Below, in pieces: positions 26,123 to 35,558 of a stretch of DNA of 64,000 nt. This stretch comes from an uncultured Lachnospiraceae bacterium (GTDB lineage: Bacteria > Bacillota > Clostridia > Lachnospirales > Lachnospiraceae), in contig CABSEG010000005.1 in NCBI GenBank assembly GCA_902476645.1, positions 28,496 to 92,495 of the forward strand, written 5' to 3'. The notes below the pieces were generated by a model. That model did no database searches and was not told where the DNA came from. It saw only the letters and a program-made list of their open reading frames with translations. The position numbers were made by a program, and so were the translations under genes. The first letter of the stretch is position 1, and each line of letters begins with the position of its first letter.

Positions 26123-27055
26123 ATGAAGGTAATTTTTATGGGAACGCCTGACTTCGCAGTGGGGACTTTAAGGGCCCTTCTTAAGTCAGAACACCAGGTA
26201 ACCGCTGTAGTGACCCAGCCGGATAAGCCCAGAGGGCGTGGAAAGAGTATGCAGTTTCCACCGGTTAAGGAGGTGGCTGTGGAGGCCGGCCTTCCGGTAT
26301 ATCAACCAAAGAGGGTGAGAGATCCGGAGTTTATGGAGACTTTAAGATCCATAGACGGGGATGTGATTGTGGTGGTGGCATTTGGTCAGATTATTCCGGA
26401 AGAAATTTTGCGGATGAAGCAGTATGGCTGCATTAATGTCCACGCCTCTCTTTTGCCCAAATACCGGGGAGCGGCGCCGATCCAGTGGGCGGTGATTGAC
26501 GGAGAGCCCCAGTCAGGGGTGACCACCATGCAGATGGATGCGGGCCTGGATACGGGGGATATGCTAAAGAAGACCGTGGTAAAGCTGGATGCCAAGGAAA
26601 CCGGGGGCAGCTTATTTGAGAAGCTTTCTAAAGCAGGGGCCGGGCTCTTAGTAGAGACCCTTAAAGAGCTGGAGGATGGGACTTTAAAGCCCCAGAAGCA
26701 GGGAGATTCTCCCACAGCATATGCAAAGATGTTAAAGAAGGAAATGGGAAAGATTGACTGGAACTGGGATGCTGCTCGTATTGAGCGCTGGATCAGAGGA
26801 CTGAACCCCTGGCCCAGCGCTTACGGAAAGCTGGATGGAAAGACCCTAAAAATCTGGGACGCGAACGTGGTGGAAGATGAAAGCGAAAAGGCGCCCGGTA
26901 CAGTAGTACGAGTGACCAAGGAAAGTATTCTCATCCAGACCGGAAAAGGAATGCTGGATGTGAGGGAGTTGCAGCTTGAAGGCAAGAAACGCATGGATGC
27001 GGGAGCGTTTTTGCGTGGATATTCCATAAAGGAGGGAACAAGTTTATGCTATTAG
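26123..27055 (+). CDS. fmt: Methionyl-tRNA formyltransferase
   Basis: Formylates Met-tRNA(fMet) with 10-formyl-THF to allow initiation. The 310-residue protein starts MKVIFMGTPDFAVGTL and carries INVHASLLPKYRGAAPIQWA with the catalytic Asn and His, plus MDAGLDTGDML with the catalytic Asp. ATG 26123 has AGGAGG (26111-26116) upstream; an in-frame start at 26084 lies inside def and is not family-like. It overlaps the next gene by ten bases. Confidence 0.97.
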   Translation: MKVIFMGTPDFAVGTLRALLKSEHQVTAVVTQPDKPRGRGKSMQFPPVKEVAVEAGLPVYQPKRVRDPEFMETLRSIDGDVIVVVAFGQIIPEEILRMKQYGCINVHASLLPKYRGAAPIQWAVIDGEPQSGVTTMQMDAGLDTGDMLKKTVVKLDAKETGGSLFEKLSKAGAGLLVETLKELEDGTLKPQKQGDSPTAYAKMLKKEMGKIDWNWDAARIERWIRGLNPWPSAYGKLDGKTLKIWDANVVEDESEKAPGTVVRVTKESILIQTGKGMLDVRELQLEGKKRMDAGAFLRGYSIKEGTSLCY

Positions 27056-27792
27056 CCTACAGCAGTTCCAATTCATTTTTTGGTTACGGAATGGGAGGCT
27101 ACGGGTTCTTTTTTGATCCTACCATGTTTTTGATCTATATTGGTCTTGCGCTGTCTCTGCTGGCTTCGGCAAAGGTAAAAAGCACTTTTGCAAAATATGA
27201 CAGAGTAAGGAGCCTGTCTGGCCTTACAGGGGCTCAGGCAGCAGAAAGGATTTTGCACAGTGCCGGTATCTATGATGTGAGTATACAGCATATCCGGGGA
27301 AGCCTGAGTGATCATTACGATCCCAGAAACAAGGTGCTGCGCCTGTCTGACAGCACCTATGGCTCCAATTCTGTGGCAGCTGTAGGCGTGGCAGCCCATG
27401 AGTGCGGACATGCTATTCAGCATCAGCAGCATTATATGCCTCTGGTGCTGCGAAGTACCCTGGTGCCGGCCGCAAACTTCGGCTCCACCCTGGCCTGGCC
27501 GATTTTCTTTGTGGGACTTCTTATGTCTATGAGGCCGCTTCTCACAGCAGGCATCGTGCTTTTTAGCCTGGCCGTCCTGTTTCAGCTGGTGACACTTCCC
27601 GTGGAAATCAATGCCTCCAGGCGGGCGGTAAGAATCTTAGAGCATACAGGAATGCTGGAAACCGGGGAAGTGCAGGGAACGAAAAAAGTGCTGACGGCCG
27701 CGGCATTGACCTATGTGGCCAGCCTGGCCGCATCTATACTGCAGTTAATCCGGCTGATTATCCTGGCGGGAGGTAGAAGACGTGACGACTAA
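27046..27792 (+). CDS. Zinc metallopeptidase, YugP family
   Basis: Membrane zinc protease-like protein of 248 residues with unknown substrate. The N-terminus is membrane-like (FDPTMFLIYIGLALSLLASA), the zinc motif is HECGHAIQHQQ (about residues 122-132), and further hydrophobic segments follow (about 145-190 and near the end, ASLAASILQLIRLIILAGG). It overlaps fmt by ten bases and rsmB by eleven, and keeps the same place in many clostridial genomes. Confidence 0.9.
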   Translation: MLLAYSSSNSFFGYGMGGYGFFFDPTMFLIYIGLALSLLASAKVKSTFAKYDRVRSLSGLTGAQAAERILHSAGIYDVSIQHIRGSLSDHYDPRNKVLRLSDSTYGSNSVAAVGVAAHECGHAIQHQQHYMPLVLRSTLVPAANFGSTLAWPIFFVGLLMSMRPLLTAGIVLFSLAVLFQLVTLPVEINASRRAVRILEHTGMLETGEVQGTKKVLTAAALTYVASLAASILQLIRLIILAGGRRRDD

Positions 27793-29140
27793 TGCGAGAA
27801 ACGTAAGAGATATTATTGTAAGCACTTTGATGGAAATCATCGAGGAGGAGGAATACTGCCATGTGGTTTTGGGGCAGGTTCTGGAAAAGTATCAGTACCT
27901 GGAGAAGCGGGACCGGGCATTTATTACCAGGGTGGTAGAAGGCACCCTGGAACATATGATTCAGCTGGACTATATTATAGAGCGTTTTTCCAAAGTGAAG
28001 GTAAAGAATATGAAGCCGGTGATACGAACGATTCTGAGAATGTCCGTATACCAGTTAAAATATATGGATAGCGTGCCGGACAGTGCTGTGTGCAATGAGG
28101 GAGTCAAGCTGGCCTCCCAGAAGGGATTTTACAATTTGAAGGGGTTTGTAAATGGAGTGTTGCGCAGTGTGGCCAGAAATTTGGATAAGGTAGCGTATCC
28201 GGATAAGGATACGCATCCTTTGGCCTATCTTGTGGTTACCTATTCTATGCCGGAATGGATTTTAAAGGATTGGCTGGAACTTTACGGGGTGGATACCGTG
28301 GAGTCCATTTGCAGAGAGTTCCAGAAGGAGAAGATGACCTCCATTCGATGCAATCTGGAAAAAGCCACCATACAAGAGATCACAGAAAGTCTGAAAGCGC
28401 AGGATATTACCGTCAGAACTGTTCCGTATCTGGACTATGCCCTGGAAATTGGCGGCTATAATTATATGAAAGCCATTGAGGCCTTTAAGAAAGGATGGTT
28501 TCAGGTTCAGGATGTAAGCTCCATGCTGGCTGTGGAGGCTGCGGCTCCCGCATGGGGAGATTACTGTCTGGACGTATGTGCCGCGCCCGGAGGAAAGAGC
28601 CTCCATCTTGCGGATAAGCTGAAGGGAAGCGGACATGTGGAGGCCAGGGATATTTCGGAGCATAAGGTACATCTAATGCAAGAGAGTATTGAGCGTATCG
28701 GCGCAATCAATATGACGGCTACGGTGGCGGACGCCACGATTTTTGACCCCAGTTGTGTGGAAAAAGCAGATGTGTTGTTGGCCGATGTTCCTTGCTCTGG
28801 ATTAGGCGTGATAGGAAGGAAGGCAGATATCAAGTATAAGATGAGCCCGGCAAAGCAGGAGGAGATCGTGAAACTGCAAAGGAAGATTTTGGATACGGTT
28901 TATCCCTACGTAAAAAAAGGAGGTACCTTGCTATACAGCACCTGTACCATAGGGGCCAGAGAAAACCAGTACAATGTAAAATGGTTTCTGGATCACTATC
29001 CATTTCGTCTGGAGAGCATTGATCCCTATTTGTGCCCGGAACTGAGAAGCAAGACCACGGCGGCCGGCTATCTGCAGCTGTTGCCTGGAATTCATCAGTC
29101 GGATGGATTTTTTATTGCCCGGTTTAAGAGGATCGATTAA
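27782..29140 (+). CDS. rsmB: 16S rRNA (cytosine-967 C5)-methyltransferase
   Basis: Methylates 16S rRNA at C967. The 452-residue protein has an N-terminal NusB-like RNA-binding domain (about 1-140) and a Rossmann methyltransferase domain: DVCAAPGGKSLHLAD for SAM binding, ADVPCSGLGVIGR with one catalytic Cys and LLYSTCTIG with the other. The start is GTG 27782 with GGGAGGT six bases upstream. It overlaps yugP and is followed without a gap by rlmN. Confidence 0.95.
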   Translation: MTTNARNVRDIIVSTLMEIIEEEEYCHVVLGQVLEKYQYLEKRDRAFITRVVEGTLEHMIQLDYIIERFSKVKVKNMKPVIRTILRMSVYQLKYMDSVPDSAVCNEGVKLASQKGFYNLKGFVNGVLRSVARNLDKVAYPDKDTHPLAYLVVTYSMPEWILKDWLELYGVDTVESICREFQKEKMTSIRCNLEKATIQEITESLKAQDITVRTVPYLDYALEIGGYNYMKAIEAFKKGWFQVQDVSSMLAVEAAAPAWGDYCLDVCAAPGGKSLHLADKLKGSGHVEARDISEHKVHLMQESIERIGAINMTATVADATIFDPSCVEKADVLLADVPCSGLGVIGRKADIKYKMSPAKQEEIVKLQRKILDTVYPYVKKGGTLLYSTCTIGARENQYNVKWFLDHYPFRLESIDPYLCPELRSKTTAAGYLQLLPGIHQSDGFFIARFKRID

Positions 29141-30202
29141 ATGGAAAAGACAGATATCAAATCATTGGATTTTGAAGAGCTTCAGGCATTGCTGGCGGAA
29201 GCAGGTGAAAAACCTTTCAGGGCCAGGCAGCTTTATCAGTGGATGCACCAAAAGCTGGCCTGCGGATTTAAGGAAATGACAAATCTTCCCAAAGCTCTGA
29301 GAGAGGATTTGGCCTGCCGGTGTACATACACCTGCTTAGAGCCGGTGGAGGTTTTGGTATCCAAACTGGACGGGACCCGGAAATATCTGTTTCGCCTGGA
29401 GGATGGGAATGTAATTGAGAGTGTACTGATGCGTTATCATCACGGTAATTCCGTGTGCATTTCTTCACAGGTGGGCTGTCGGATGGGCTGCCGGTTTTGT
29501 GCTTCGACTTTGGGAGGACTGACCAGAAACCTGGCCGCCTCGGAAATGCTGGATCAGATTTACCGAATCCAGAGCCATTGCGGCGAGCGTATATCCAATG
29601 TGGTGATTATGGGCACGGGAGAGCCCCTGGACAACTATGAACAGGTGGTAAAATTTATCCGGATGTTATCCGATGAGCATGGACTAAACATTAGTCAGAG
29701 AAATATTACCGTGTCCACCTGCGGGATTGTGCCGGGAATCCTCCGATTGGCAAAAGAGGATTTGCAAATTACTCTGGCCCTCTCTTTGCACGCTTCCAGC
29801 CAGGAAAAACGCTGCCAGCTGATGCCGGTGGCATATCAATACGAGATAGACCAGGTGCTAAAAGCTTGCCGGGAGTACTTTAAGAGTACAGGAAGAAGAT
29901 TGACTGTGGAGTACAGCTTAGTAGGCGGTGTCAATGATACCGAAGAGGATGCCGAGAGGCTGGCGGCCCTGGTGGGGGATTTACATTGCCATGTAAATCT
30001 GATACCGGTGAATCCCATTAAGGAGCGAAACTATGTGGAGACCTCTAAAAAAAATAGTTTGAATTTCAAAAATAAACTTGAAAAATGCAAAATTAATGTT
30101 ACTATTAGAAGGGAAATGGGCAGGGATATCAATGGTGCCTGTGGACAGCTTCGCAAGAGTTATATGGACAGCGAGAAGAAAGAAGGAGAGGAAGAGCGAT
30201 GA
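29141..30202 (+). CDS. rlmN: 23S rRNA (adenine-2503 C2) / tRNA methyltransferase
   Basis: Radical-SAM enzyme that methylates A2503 of 23S rRNA and A37 of some tRNAs. The 353-residue protein has the Fe-S motif CRMGCRFCAS (CX3CX2C, about residue 110) and the C-terminal resolving Cys in GRDINGACGQL. Near the middle, MGTGEPLDNYE is the family SAM motif. Cfr-type resistance methylases share the fold; the chromosomal context in the rsmB-prpC-prkC run makes RlmN the clear choice. It begins immediately after the rsmB stop and overlaps prpC by four bases. Confidence 0.95.
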   Translation: MEKTDIKSLDFEELQALLAEAGEKPFRARQLYQWMHQKLACGFKEMTNLPKALREDLACRCTYTCLEPVEVLVSKLDGTRKYLFRLEDGNVIESVLMRYHHGNSVCISSQVGCRMGCRFCASTLGGLTRNLAASEMLDQIYRIQSHCGERISNVVIMGTGEPLDNYEQVVKFIRMLSDEHGLNISQRNITVSTCGIVPGILRLAKEDLQITLALSLHASSQEKRCQLMPVAYQYEIDQVLKACREYFKSTGRRLTVEYSLVGGVNDTEEDAERLAALVGDLHCHVNLIPVNPIKERNYVETSKKNSLNFKNKLEKCKINVTIRREMGRDINGACGQLRKSYMDSEKKEGEEER

Positions 30203-30942
30203 GATCGTGTTGCGTTACGGATGTAGGGCAAAAGAGAACAACGAATCAGGACTTTGTATATGCTTCCGATGATCCGGTAGGAAATCTTCCAAATCTTTTT
30301 GTAGTTGCAGATGGGATGGGTGGACACAAGGCCGGAGATATGGCTTCCCGGCTGACCGTGGAGGTACTGCTGGACAGTATTCGAAAAAACCGGGAACAAA
30401 ATCCCATAAAGATTATTCGGGCGGCGATTGAGACCGCAAATACCAGGATACTGGAGACGGCCAGGAAAGATGAGAATCTGTACGGGATGGGCACCACCGT
30501 GGTGGTAGCCACTGTGCTTGGACATTATATGTATGTGGCTAACGTGGGGGACAGCAGATTGTACCTGATTCGCAGCCGGATAGAGCAGATTACAAAGGAT
30601 CATTCTCTGGTGGAAGAGATGGTCCGGATTGGAGAGATTAACCGGGAACAAGCCAGAAACCATCCGGACAAAAATATCATTACGAGAGCGGTGGGAGCCA
30701 GCAGGAAAGTAGAGATCGACTTTTTTGATATGCGTTTGGAAGCGGGAGATATTATCCTAATGTGCTCCGATGGGCTGAGCAACATGCTGGAGGATAGCGA
30801 AATCGAAAGGATCATAAAAAGCGGCGGCGATTTATCAGGGATTGCCCTGGAGCTGGTGGCGAGAGCCAATCAGAACGGAGGAAAGGATAATATCGCAGTT
30901 GTATTGGTAGAGCCGCAGGTAGGTGAGGTGAAGAAATGTTAA
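30199..30942 (+). CDS. prpC: PP2C-family serine/threonine phosphatase (Stp/PrpC)
   Basis: Metal-dependent phosphatase that reverses phosphorylation by the adjacent PASTA kinase. The 247-residue protein has the full motif set: DVGQKRTTNQD, VADGMGGHKAGDMAS, GMGTTVVV, NVGDSRLYL, CSDGLSNML and NGGKDNIAVV, giving the Asp residues that bind two Mn/Mg ions. It overlaps rlmN by four bases and prkC by seven, so kinase and phosphatase are made together. Confidence 0.96.
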   Translation: MRSCCVTDVGQKRTTNQDFVYASDDPVGNLPNLFVVADGMGGHKAGDMASRLTVEVLLDSIRKNREQNPIKIIRAAIETANTRILETARKDENLYGMGTTVVVATVLGHYMYVANVGDSRLYLIRSRIEQITKDHSLVEEMVRIGEINREQARNHPDKNIITRAVGASRKVEIDFFDMRLEAGDIILMCSDGLSNMLEDSEIERIIKSGGDLSGIALELVARANQNGGKDNIAVVLVEPQVGEVKKC

Positions 30943-33209
30943 AAGAAGGCATGTTTATCCAGGAAAGATATGAGATTGTCTCAAGAATTGGATCTGGCGG
31001 CATGGCAGATGTCTACAAGGCGAAAGACCATAAGCTAAATCGTTTTGTGGCTGTGAAGGTGCTGAAAAAGGAATTTCGGGAAGACAAGGCGTTCATATCT
31101 AAGTTTCGTGTGGAAGCCCAGTCTGCGGCAGGGCTGGCACATCCCAACATCGTCAATGTCTATGACGTGGGAGAAGACCAGGGAGTCTACTTTATCGTTA
31201 TGGAACTGGTGGAAGGGATCACACTGAAAGAGTATATTGAAAAGAAAGGAAGGCTCGCCGTAAGGGAGGCAACCAGCATTGCCATCCAGGTATCCATGGG
31301 GTTGGAAGCAGCCCATCACAATAACATTGTGCATCGGGATGTGAAGCCCCAAAACATCATTATATCCACGGACGGCAAAGTGAAGGTGACCGATTTTGGC
31401 ATCGCCAGAGCCGCTTCCTCCAATACCATCAGCTCCAATGTGATGGGGTCGGTACATTATAGCTCGCCAGAACAGGCGAGGGGAGGGTACAGCGATTATA
31501 AGAGCGATATTTATTCCCTGGGTATTACCATGTATGAGATGGTGACAGGGCATGTGCCTTTTGATGGGGAATCTACGGTGGCTATCGCCATTAAACATCT
31601 CCAGGAAGAGATGCAGTCGCCCAGAAAATATGTGCCCGATCTGCCCAAGAGTACGGTGCAGATCATTTATAAATGTACCCAGAAGAGCCCGGACAGACGC
31701 TACGGAGATATGGAGGAACTGATTCGGGATTTAAAGGAATCCCTGGTCAATCCGGAAGGGGATTTCGTACAGATCGCCCCCCTCAATAACCACGCACAGA
31801 CAGTGGTGATTTCAAAGGATGAGATGGATCAGATTAAACAGGGCTATGGGGAAGCAGCTCAAAGTGATCAGCAGCACAGCGGAGCCTATGGACAGGGGGG
31901 AACCTATGGAACTTATGGTTCCTATGGCGGGGATCCCTATCAGAATGGGAGATATCCGGAGGATGAGTATGATGAGGACGAGGAAGACGACGGAGTAAAC
32001 AGAAAAGCAGAAAAGTTTATGACCGTGGGCAGTATCGTAGTCGGCGTAATCATCCTGTTTATTTTCCTGGCCCTCGTGGGAAATGCTGTGGGGCTTTTTG
32101 ACTTCGGTTTCCTTACGGATGGTATCAAACATACAGAGTCTGTGTCAGAAAGCGGCACGAACGGAGATGATACAGAGGATGAAAGCGCTGCGGAAGATGA
32201 GGTAACCGTACCGGATCTGAAGGGTATGACCAGAGAAGAAGCTCAGGATGCGTTAAATGAGCTTGGCCTTGGCGGCACCTATGGCGGTGAGCGGGAATCT
32301 GCGGAGTACCCGGAGGGACAAATCATTGATCAGACACCTTCTGCGGGAAGCAAAGTAGAGAAAAACACCACGATCACTTATATTGTCAGCAAGGGGTCCA
32401 GTCAGGAACTGGTAACTGTTCCTGATGTGACAGGAATGACTCTGACAGAGGCATTGGCAGAATTAAGTGCAGAGGGCTTTACCTATACATCGGAGTACGT
32501 GGAAAGCTCCAGCGTGGAATCCGGTCTGGTTATTTACTCGGAACCGGCTGCCGGCGCCTCTGCCGAGGCAGGTTCTGCTGTAAAGCTGTATATCAGTGAA
32601 GGAGAAGAGGGCGACCAGTCGGAGGAGAGTGATGAGACCGGCGATACAGAAGATACAGAAGATTCCGGAAGCGATACGGTATCCATGCCGTATGTGGTGG
32701 GACAGTCTGCGGCAGACGCCAGATCCGCGCTGGAAAGTTTGGGGTTATATGTGGAAATCACAGAGGATGTGAGCAGCACATACGGCGCCGGAACGGTCAT
32801 GAGCCAGAGTGTGTCATCCGGAAACAGTGTGGAAAAGGGAACCACCGTCAGTCTGGTGGTTAGCGCGGGAGCGGCGGATCCGGAGGTTCAGGGAGGCAGT
32901 ACTTCCGGCAGTGAGTCAGGAAGCGGCAGCAATACCACCTCGGACGCCAATAATGCTTCTCACAGTTACGCCTGCAATGTGGAGCTTACGGCTCCCGCAG
33001 GATATGACGGACAGAACGTCAAGCTGGTAGTGGAACAGGATGGGGTATTGACCACAGTGCTGGATGGGGCTCCGATCTCCTTCCCCTATGTACTGAGCAT
33101 ACCGGGAACATCCGACAGCCTGGGGACAGCATATATGTATGTGACCAATGACGATGGAAGTACTTCTACCTATACCTATCCCAATGTGCCGTTTAAACAG
33201 GTAGATTAA
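30936..33209 (+). CDS. prkC: PASTA-domain serine/threonine protein kinase (PrkC/PknB)
   Basis: Membrane kinase that senses peptidoglycan fragments and controls growth, cell wall metabolism and germination. In 757 residues: cytoplasmic kinase domain (about 10-270; GSGGMADVYKA glycine loop, HRDVKPQNII catalytic loop, DFGIARA), a Gly/Tyr-rich then acidic juxtamembrane stretch (about 305-355), one membrane segment (about 365-388), and three PASTA repeats (about 421-485, 490-553, 583-648). After a Ser/Gly-rich linker there is an extra C-terminal beta-rich domain of about 85 residues (from YACNVELTAPAGYDG) that is not PASTA. Overlaps prpC and precedes rsgA by four bases. Confidence 0.96.
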   Translation: MLKEGMFIQERYEIVSRIGSGGMADVYKAKDHKLNRFVAVKVLKKEFREDKAFISKFRVEAQSAAGLAHPNIVNVYDVGEDQGVYFIVMELVEGITLKEYIEKKGRLAVREATSIAIQVSMGLEAAHHNNIVHRDVKPQNIIISTDGKVKVTDFGIARAASSNTISSNVMGSVHYSSPEQARGGYSDYKSDIYSLGITMYEMVTGHVPFDGESTVAIAIKHLQEEMQSPRKYVPDLPKSTVQIIYKCTQKSPDRRYGDMEELIRDLKESLVNPEGDFVQIAPLNNHAQTVVISKDEMDQIKQGYGEAAQSDQQHSGAYGQGGTYGTYGSYGGDPYQNGRYPEDEYDEDEEDDGVNRKAEKFMTVGSIVVGVIILFIFLALVGNAVGLFDFGFLTDGIKHTESVSESGTNGDDTEDESAAEDEVTVPDLKGMTREEAQDALNELGLGGTYGGERESAEYPEGQIIDQTPSAGSKVEKNTTITYIVSKGSSQELVTVPDVTGMTLTEALAELSAEGFTYTSEYVESSSVESGLVIYSEPAAGASAEAGSAVKLYISEGEEGDQSEESDETGDTEDTEDSGSDTVSMPYVVGQSAADARSALESLGLYVEITEDVSSTYGAGTVMSQSVSSGNSVEKGTTVSLVVSAGAADPEVQGGSTSGSESGSGSNTTSDANNASHSYACNVELTAPAGYDGQNVKLVVEQDGVLTTVLDGAPISFPYVLSIPGTSDSLGTAYMYVTNDDGSTSTYTYPNVPFKQVD

Positions 33210-33213
33210 ATCT

Positions 33214-34092
33214 ATGCAGGGGAAGATCATCAAGGGAATTGCCGGTTTTTATTATGTGCATATTCCAATGGACGGGGTATATGAGTGCAAGGCAAAGGGC
33301 GTTTTCCGAAAGGAAAAACAAAAACCTTGCGTGGGAGATAATGTGGATATTCAGATACTCAGCCGGGAGGAAAAGACGGGAAATGTGATAGAGATTCTCC
33401 CAAGAAAAAATGTATTGATTCGGCCGGCAGTGGCGAATATAGACCAGGCCTTGGTGATTTTTGCCATTGCCCGGCCAAAGCCTAATCTGAACCTGTTGGA
33501 TCGCTTTCTCATCGCCATGAAGCATCAGGGGGTGGAAAGCGTAGTCTGCTTTAATAAGCAAGACATTGCAGATGAAAAAGAACGGAAGCTGCTTCGGGAG
33601 GCGTACGAAAAGTGCGGAAGTCAGGTACTGTTTTCCAGTGCCTACACAAAAGAGGGAATCGGACAGATCCGGGAAATTTTGCAGGGAAAGACGACAGCCG
33701 TGGCCGGCCCCTCCGGTGTGGGAAAGTCTTCGATCATCAACATCCTCAAGCCTGAGGCGGGGATGGAGACAGGAAGCATCAGTAAGAAGATTGACAGAGG
33801 GCGGCATACGACTCGCCACAGCCAGTTGATCGCCCTGGATGGGGATACTTATATTATGGATACGCCGGGATTTAGTTCTTTATTTCTTCAGGATCTGGAG
33901 AAAGAGGAGCTGAAACATTATTTTTCAGAGTTTGATTTATACGAAAAGGAATGTCGGTTTCAGGGATGCGTCCATATTCATGAACCGGATTGTGGGGTGA
34001 AGAAAGCTCTGGAGGCTGGAAAGATCAGCCGCATTCGTTATGAGAATTACGTAGAACTCTTTCAGGAACTGAAGGAGAAGAGGAGGTATTAG
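33214..34092 (+). CDS. rsgA: Ribosome small-subunit biogenesis GTPase RsgA
   Basis: Circularly permuted GTPase that checks late 30S subunit assembly. The 292-residue protein has an N-terminal OB domain, then G4 (FNKQD) before G1 (GPSGVGKSSIIN) and G3 (DTPGFSS), the order that defines the family, and a C-terminal zinc knuckle (CRFQGC, then HIHEPDC). It is part of the prkC operon and is followed by rpe after one base. Confidence 0.96.
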   Translation: MQGKIIKGIAGFYYVHIPMDGVYECKAKGVFRKEKQKPCVGDNVDIQILSREEKTGNVIEILPRKNVLIRPAVANIDQALVIFAIARPKPNLNLLDRFLIAMKHQGVESVVCFNKQDIADEKERKLLREAYEKCGSQVLFSSAYTKEGIGQIREILQGKTTAVAGPSGVGKSSIINILKPEAGMETGSISKKIDRGRHTTRHSQLIALDGDTYIMDTPGFSSLFLQDLEKEELKHYFSEFDLYEKECRFQGCVHIHEPDCGVKKALEAGKISRIRYENYVELFQELKEKRRY

Positions 34093-34093
34093 G

Positions 34094-34828
34094 ATGAAGG
34101 CTTTGACAGGCACCCCGGGAAGTATGTCAAAGGGCGTGGCGGATGCGGCAGCATCTCATTCCATCGCCTATAAACTATCGCCCTCTATATTGGCGGCAGA
34201 CTTTTCAAGACTGGGAGAACAGATACAGGCAGTGGATCGGGGAGGTGCCCATTATATACATATGGACGTCATGGATGGGATTTTTGTCCCTAATATTTCC
34301 TTTGGGATGCCGGTGATCCGGTCGGTGCGTCCATTGACGGAGAAGGTATTTGACGTACATTTGATGGTAAAAGAACCTCACCGCTATATTCAGGCCTTTG
34401 CAGAATGTGGGGCAGATTCGATTACCGTGCATGCGGAAGCCTGCGACCATTTAGACCGGGTAATCCAAATGATCCGGGATATGGATGCCCGGGTAGGAGT
34501 TTCCCTGAATCCGGCCACTTCCCTGCATGTGCTGGACTACGTGTTGGATAAGGTGGATATGGTGCTTCTTATGACTGTGAATCCGGGATTCGGAGGCCAG
34601 AGGTTTTTAGAAAGCAGCGTGGGCAAAATCAAGAGTCTCCGCTCTATGATTCAGGAAAGGGGACTTTCGGTGGATATTCAGGTGGATGGGGGAATCAATG
34701 ATCATACCATCCGTACCGCATTGGATGCGGGAGCCAATGTAATTGTGGCAGGTTCCTCTGTCTTTAAGGGGGATCCTGCAAAAAATGTGGAAAAATATCT
34801 GAAAATCTTGAAGGAATATGAAGGATAG
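34094..34828 (+). CDS. rpe: Ribulose-phosphate 3-epimerase
   Basis: TIM-barrel epimerase of the pentose phosphate pathway (ribulose-5-P to xylulose-5-P). The 244-residue protein has LSPSILAADFSRLGEQ, HMDVMDGIFVPNISFG with metal-binding His and Asp, VHLMV, NPGFGGQ and VDGGIN, all standard. The start at 34094 has AGGAGG (34081-34086) at good spacing, so about 26 residues precede the usual family start YKLSPSILAADF. This extra piece (KALTGTPGSMSKG and on) is low in hydrophobicity and of unknown role; no later start has a comparable ribosome site. Confidence 0.94.
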   Translation: MKALTGTPGSMSKGVADAAASHSIAYKLSPSILAADFSRLGEQIQAVDRGGAHYIHMDVMDGIFVPNISFGMPVIRSVRPLTEKVFDVHLMVKEPHRYIQAFAECGADSITVHAEACDHLDRVIQMIRDMDARVGVSLNPATSLHVLDYVLDKVDMVLLMTVNPGFGGQRFLESSVGKIKSLRSMIQERGLSVDIQVDGGINDHTIRTALDAGANVIVAGSSVFKGDPAKNVEKYLKILKEYEG

Positions 34829-34830
34829 AG

Positions 34831-35481
34831 ATGAACAGAGCAGTAATTATGAGCGGGGGCAATATCAGCGATGATTTTGCCCTTTCCTTTTTAACAGAAC
34901 ATCCATGGAAATTTTTGATTGCGGCAGATCGGGGCGTCTGCTTTTGCCGCAGAAAAGGCGTGCTTCCAACCCACGCAGTGGGAGACTTTGATTCAGGATC
35001 AGAAGAAGATCTGGACTGGTTGAGGAATCATAAGGAGATTCTGGTCCGCAGATTTTGTCGCCAAAAGGACGTAACAGATACCCAGATTGCCGTGGAACTG
35101 GCCATAGAGCTTGGAGCCGATAAGATTCACATTTTGGGTGGAACCGGTACAAGGCTGGATCATACCTTCGCCAATATCCGGATTCTGAATCTGGGATTGG
35201 AGAAGGGAATACCAATCCTGCTGGAAGATCCAAATAATCGGATTTACCTGAAAAAAGAAAGCTTTCTCATTCCCCGAAAGGAACAATTTGGAACGTATGT
35301 TTCCTTTTTCGCACTTGGGGAACCGGTGACAGACCTGACTTTGGAGGGCTTTTTTTACCCGCTGCGCGGATACTGTATGAGCGGGATGGATCCTCTGGGT
35401 GTAAGTAATGAAATCACAGAAAATGTAGGAAAAGTATATTTTTCTTCCGGAACGCTCTTGGTGATTGAGTCGAAAGACTGA
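34831..35481 (+). CDS. thiN: Thiamine pyrophosphokinase
   Basis: Transfers pyrophosphate from ATP to thiamine to make the cofactor TPP. The 216-residue protein shows the family pattern: AADRGVCFCRRKGVLPTHAV, GDFDSGSEEDL, KDVTDTQIAVELA and GGTGTRLDHTFANI, followed by a beta-rich C-terminal thiamine-binding domain. It lies two bases after rpe and is the last gene of the long priA-to-thiN run. No TPP riboswitch precedes it. Confidence 0.95.
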   Translation: MNRAVIMSGGNISDDFALSFLTEHPWKFLIAADRGVCFCRRKGVLPTHAVGDFDSGSEEDLDWLRNHKEILVRRFCRQKDVTDTQIAVELAIELGADKIHILGGTGTRLDHTFANIRILNLGLEKGIPILLEDPNNRIYLKKESFLIPRKEQFGTYVSFFALGEPVTDLTLEGFFYPLRGYCMSGMDPLGVSNEITENVGKVYFSSGTLLVIESKD

Positions 35482-35539
35482 GAAAATAGGCATTTTGGCG
35501 AATTCTGTCGATGAGTTGTTGACAGAAATACTTGCATAT

Positions 35540-35558
35540 TTGTCACATTATGTGATAA
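35540..35558. promoter_or_regulatory. 19-bp palindromic operator candidate before ychF
   Basis: TTGTCACAT-T-ATGTGATAA is a near-perfect palindrome (8 of 9 paired positions) in the 152-base gap between thiN and ychF. Its first half, TTGTCA, could be a -35 box with AACAAT (35563-35568) as -10 at 17 bp; a TTGACA (35519-35524) lies just upstream. A regulator bound here would block the promoter. The regulator is unknown; the arrangement is not a Rex, CtsR or CIRCE site. Confidence 0.45.

Noticed and set aside
29141..30202. Cfr-type antibiotic-resistance methylase instead of RlmN
   Set aside because: The gene sits in the conserved rsmB-prpC-prkC run of the Firmicute core, where RlmN is expected, and shows no sign of transfer.
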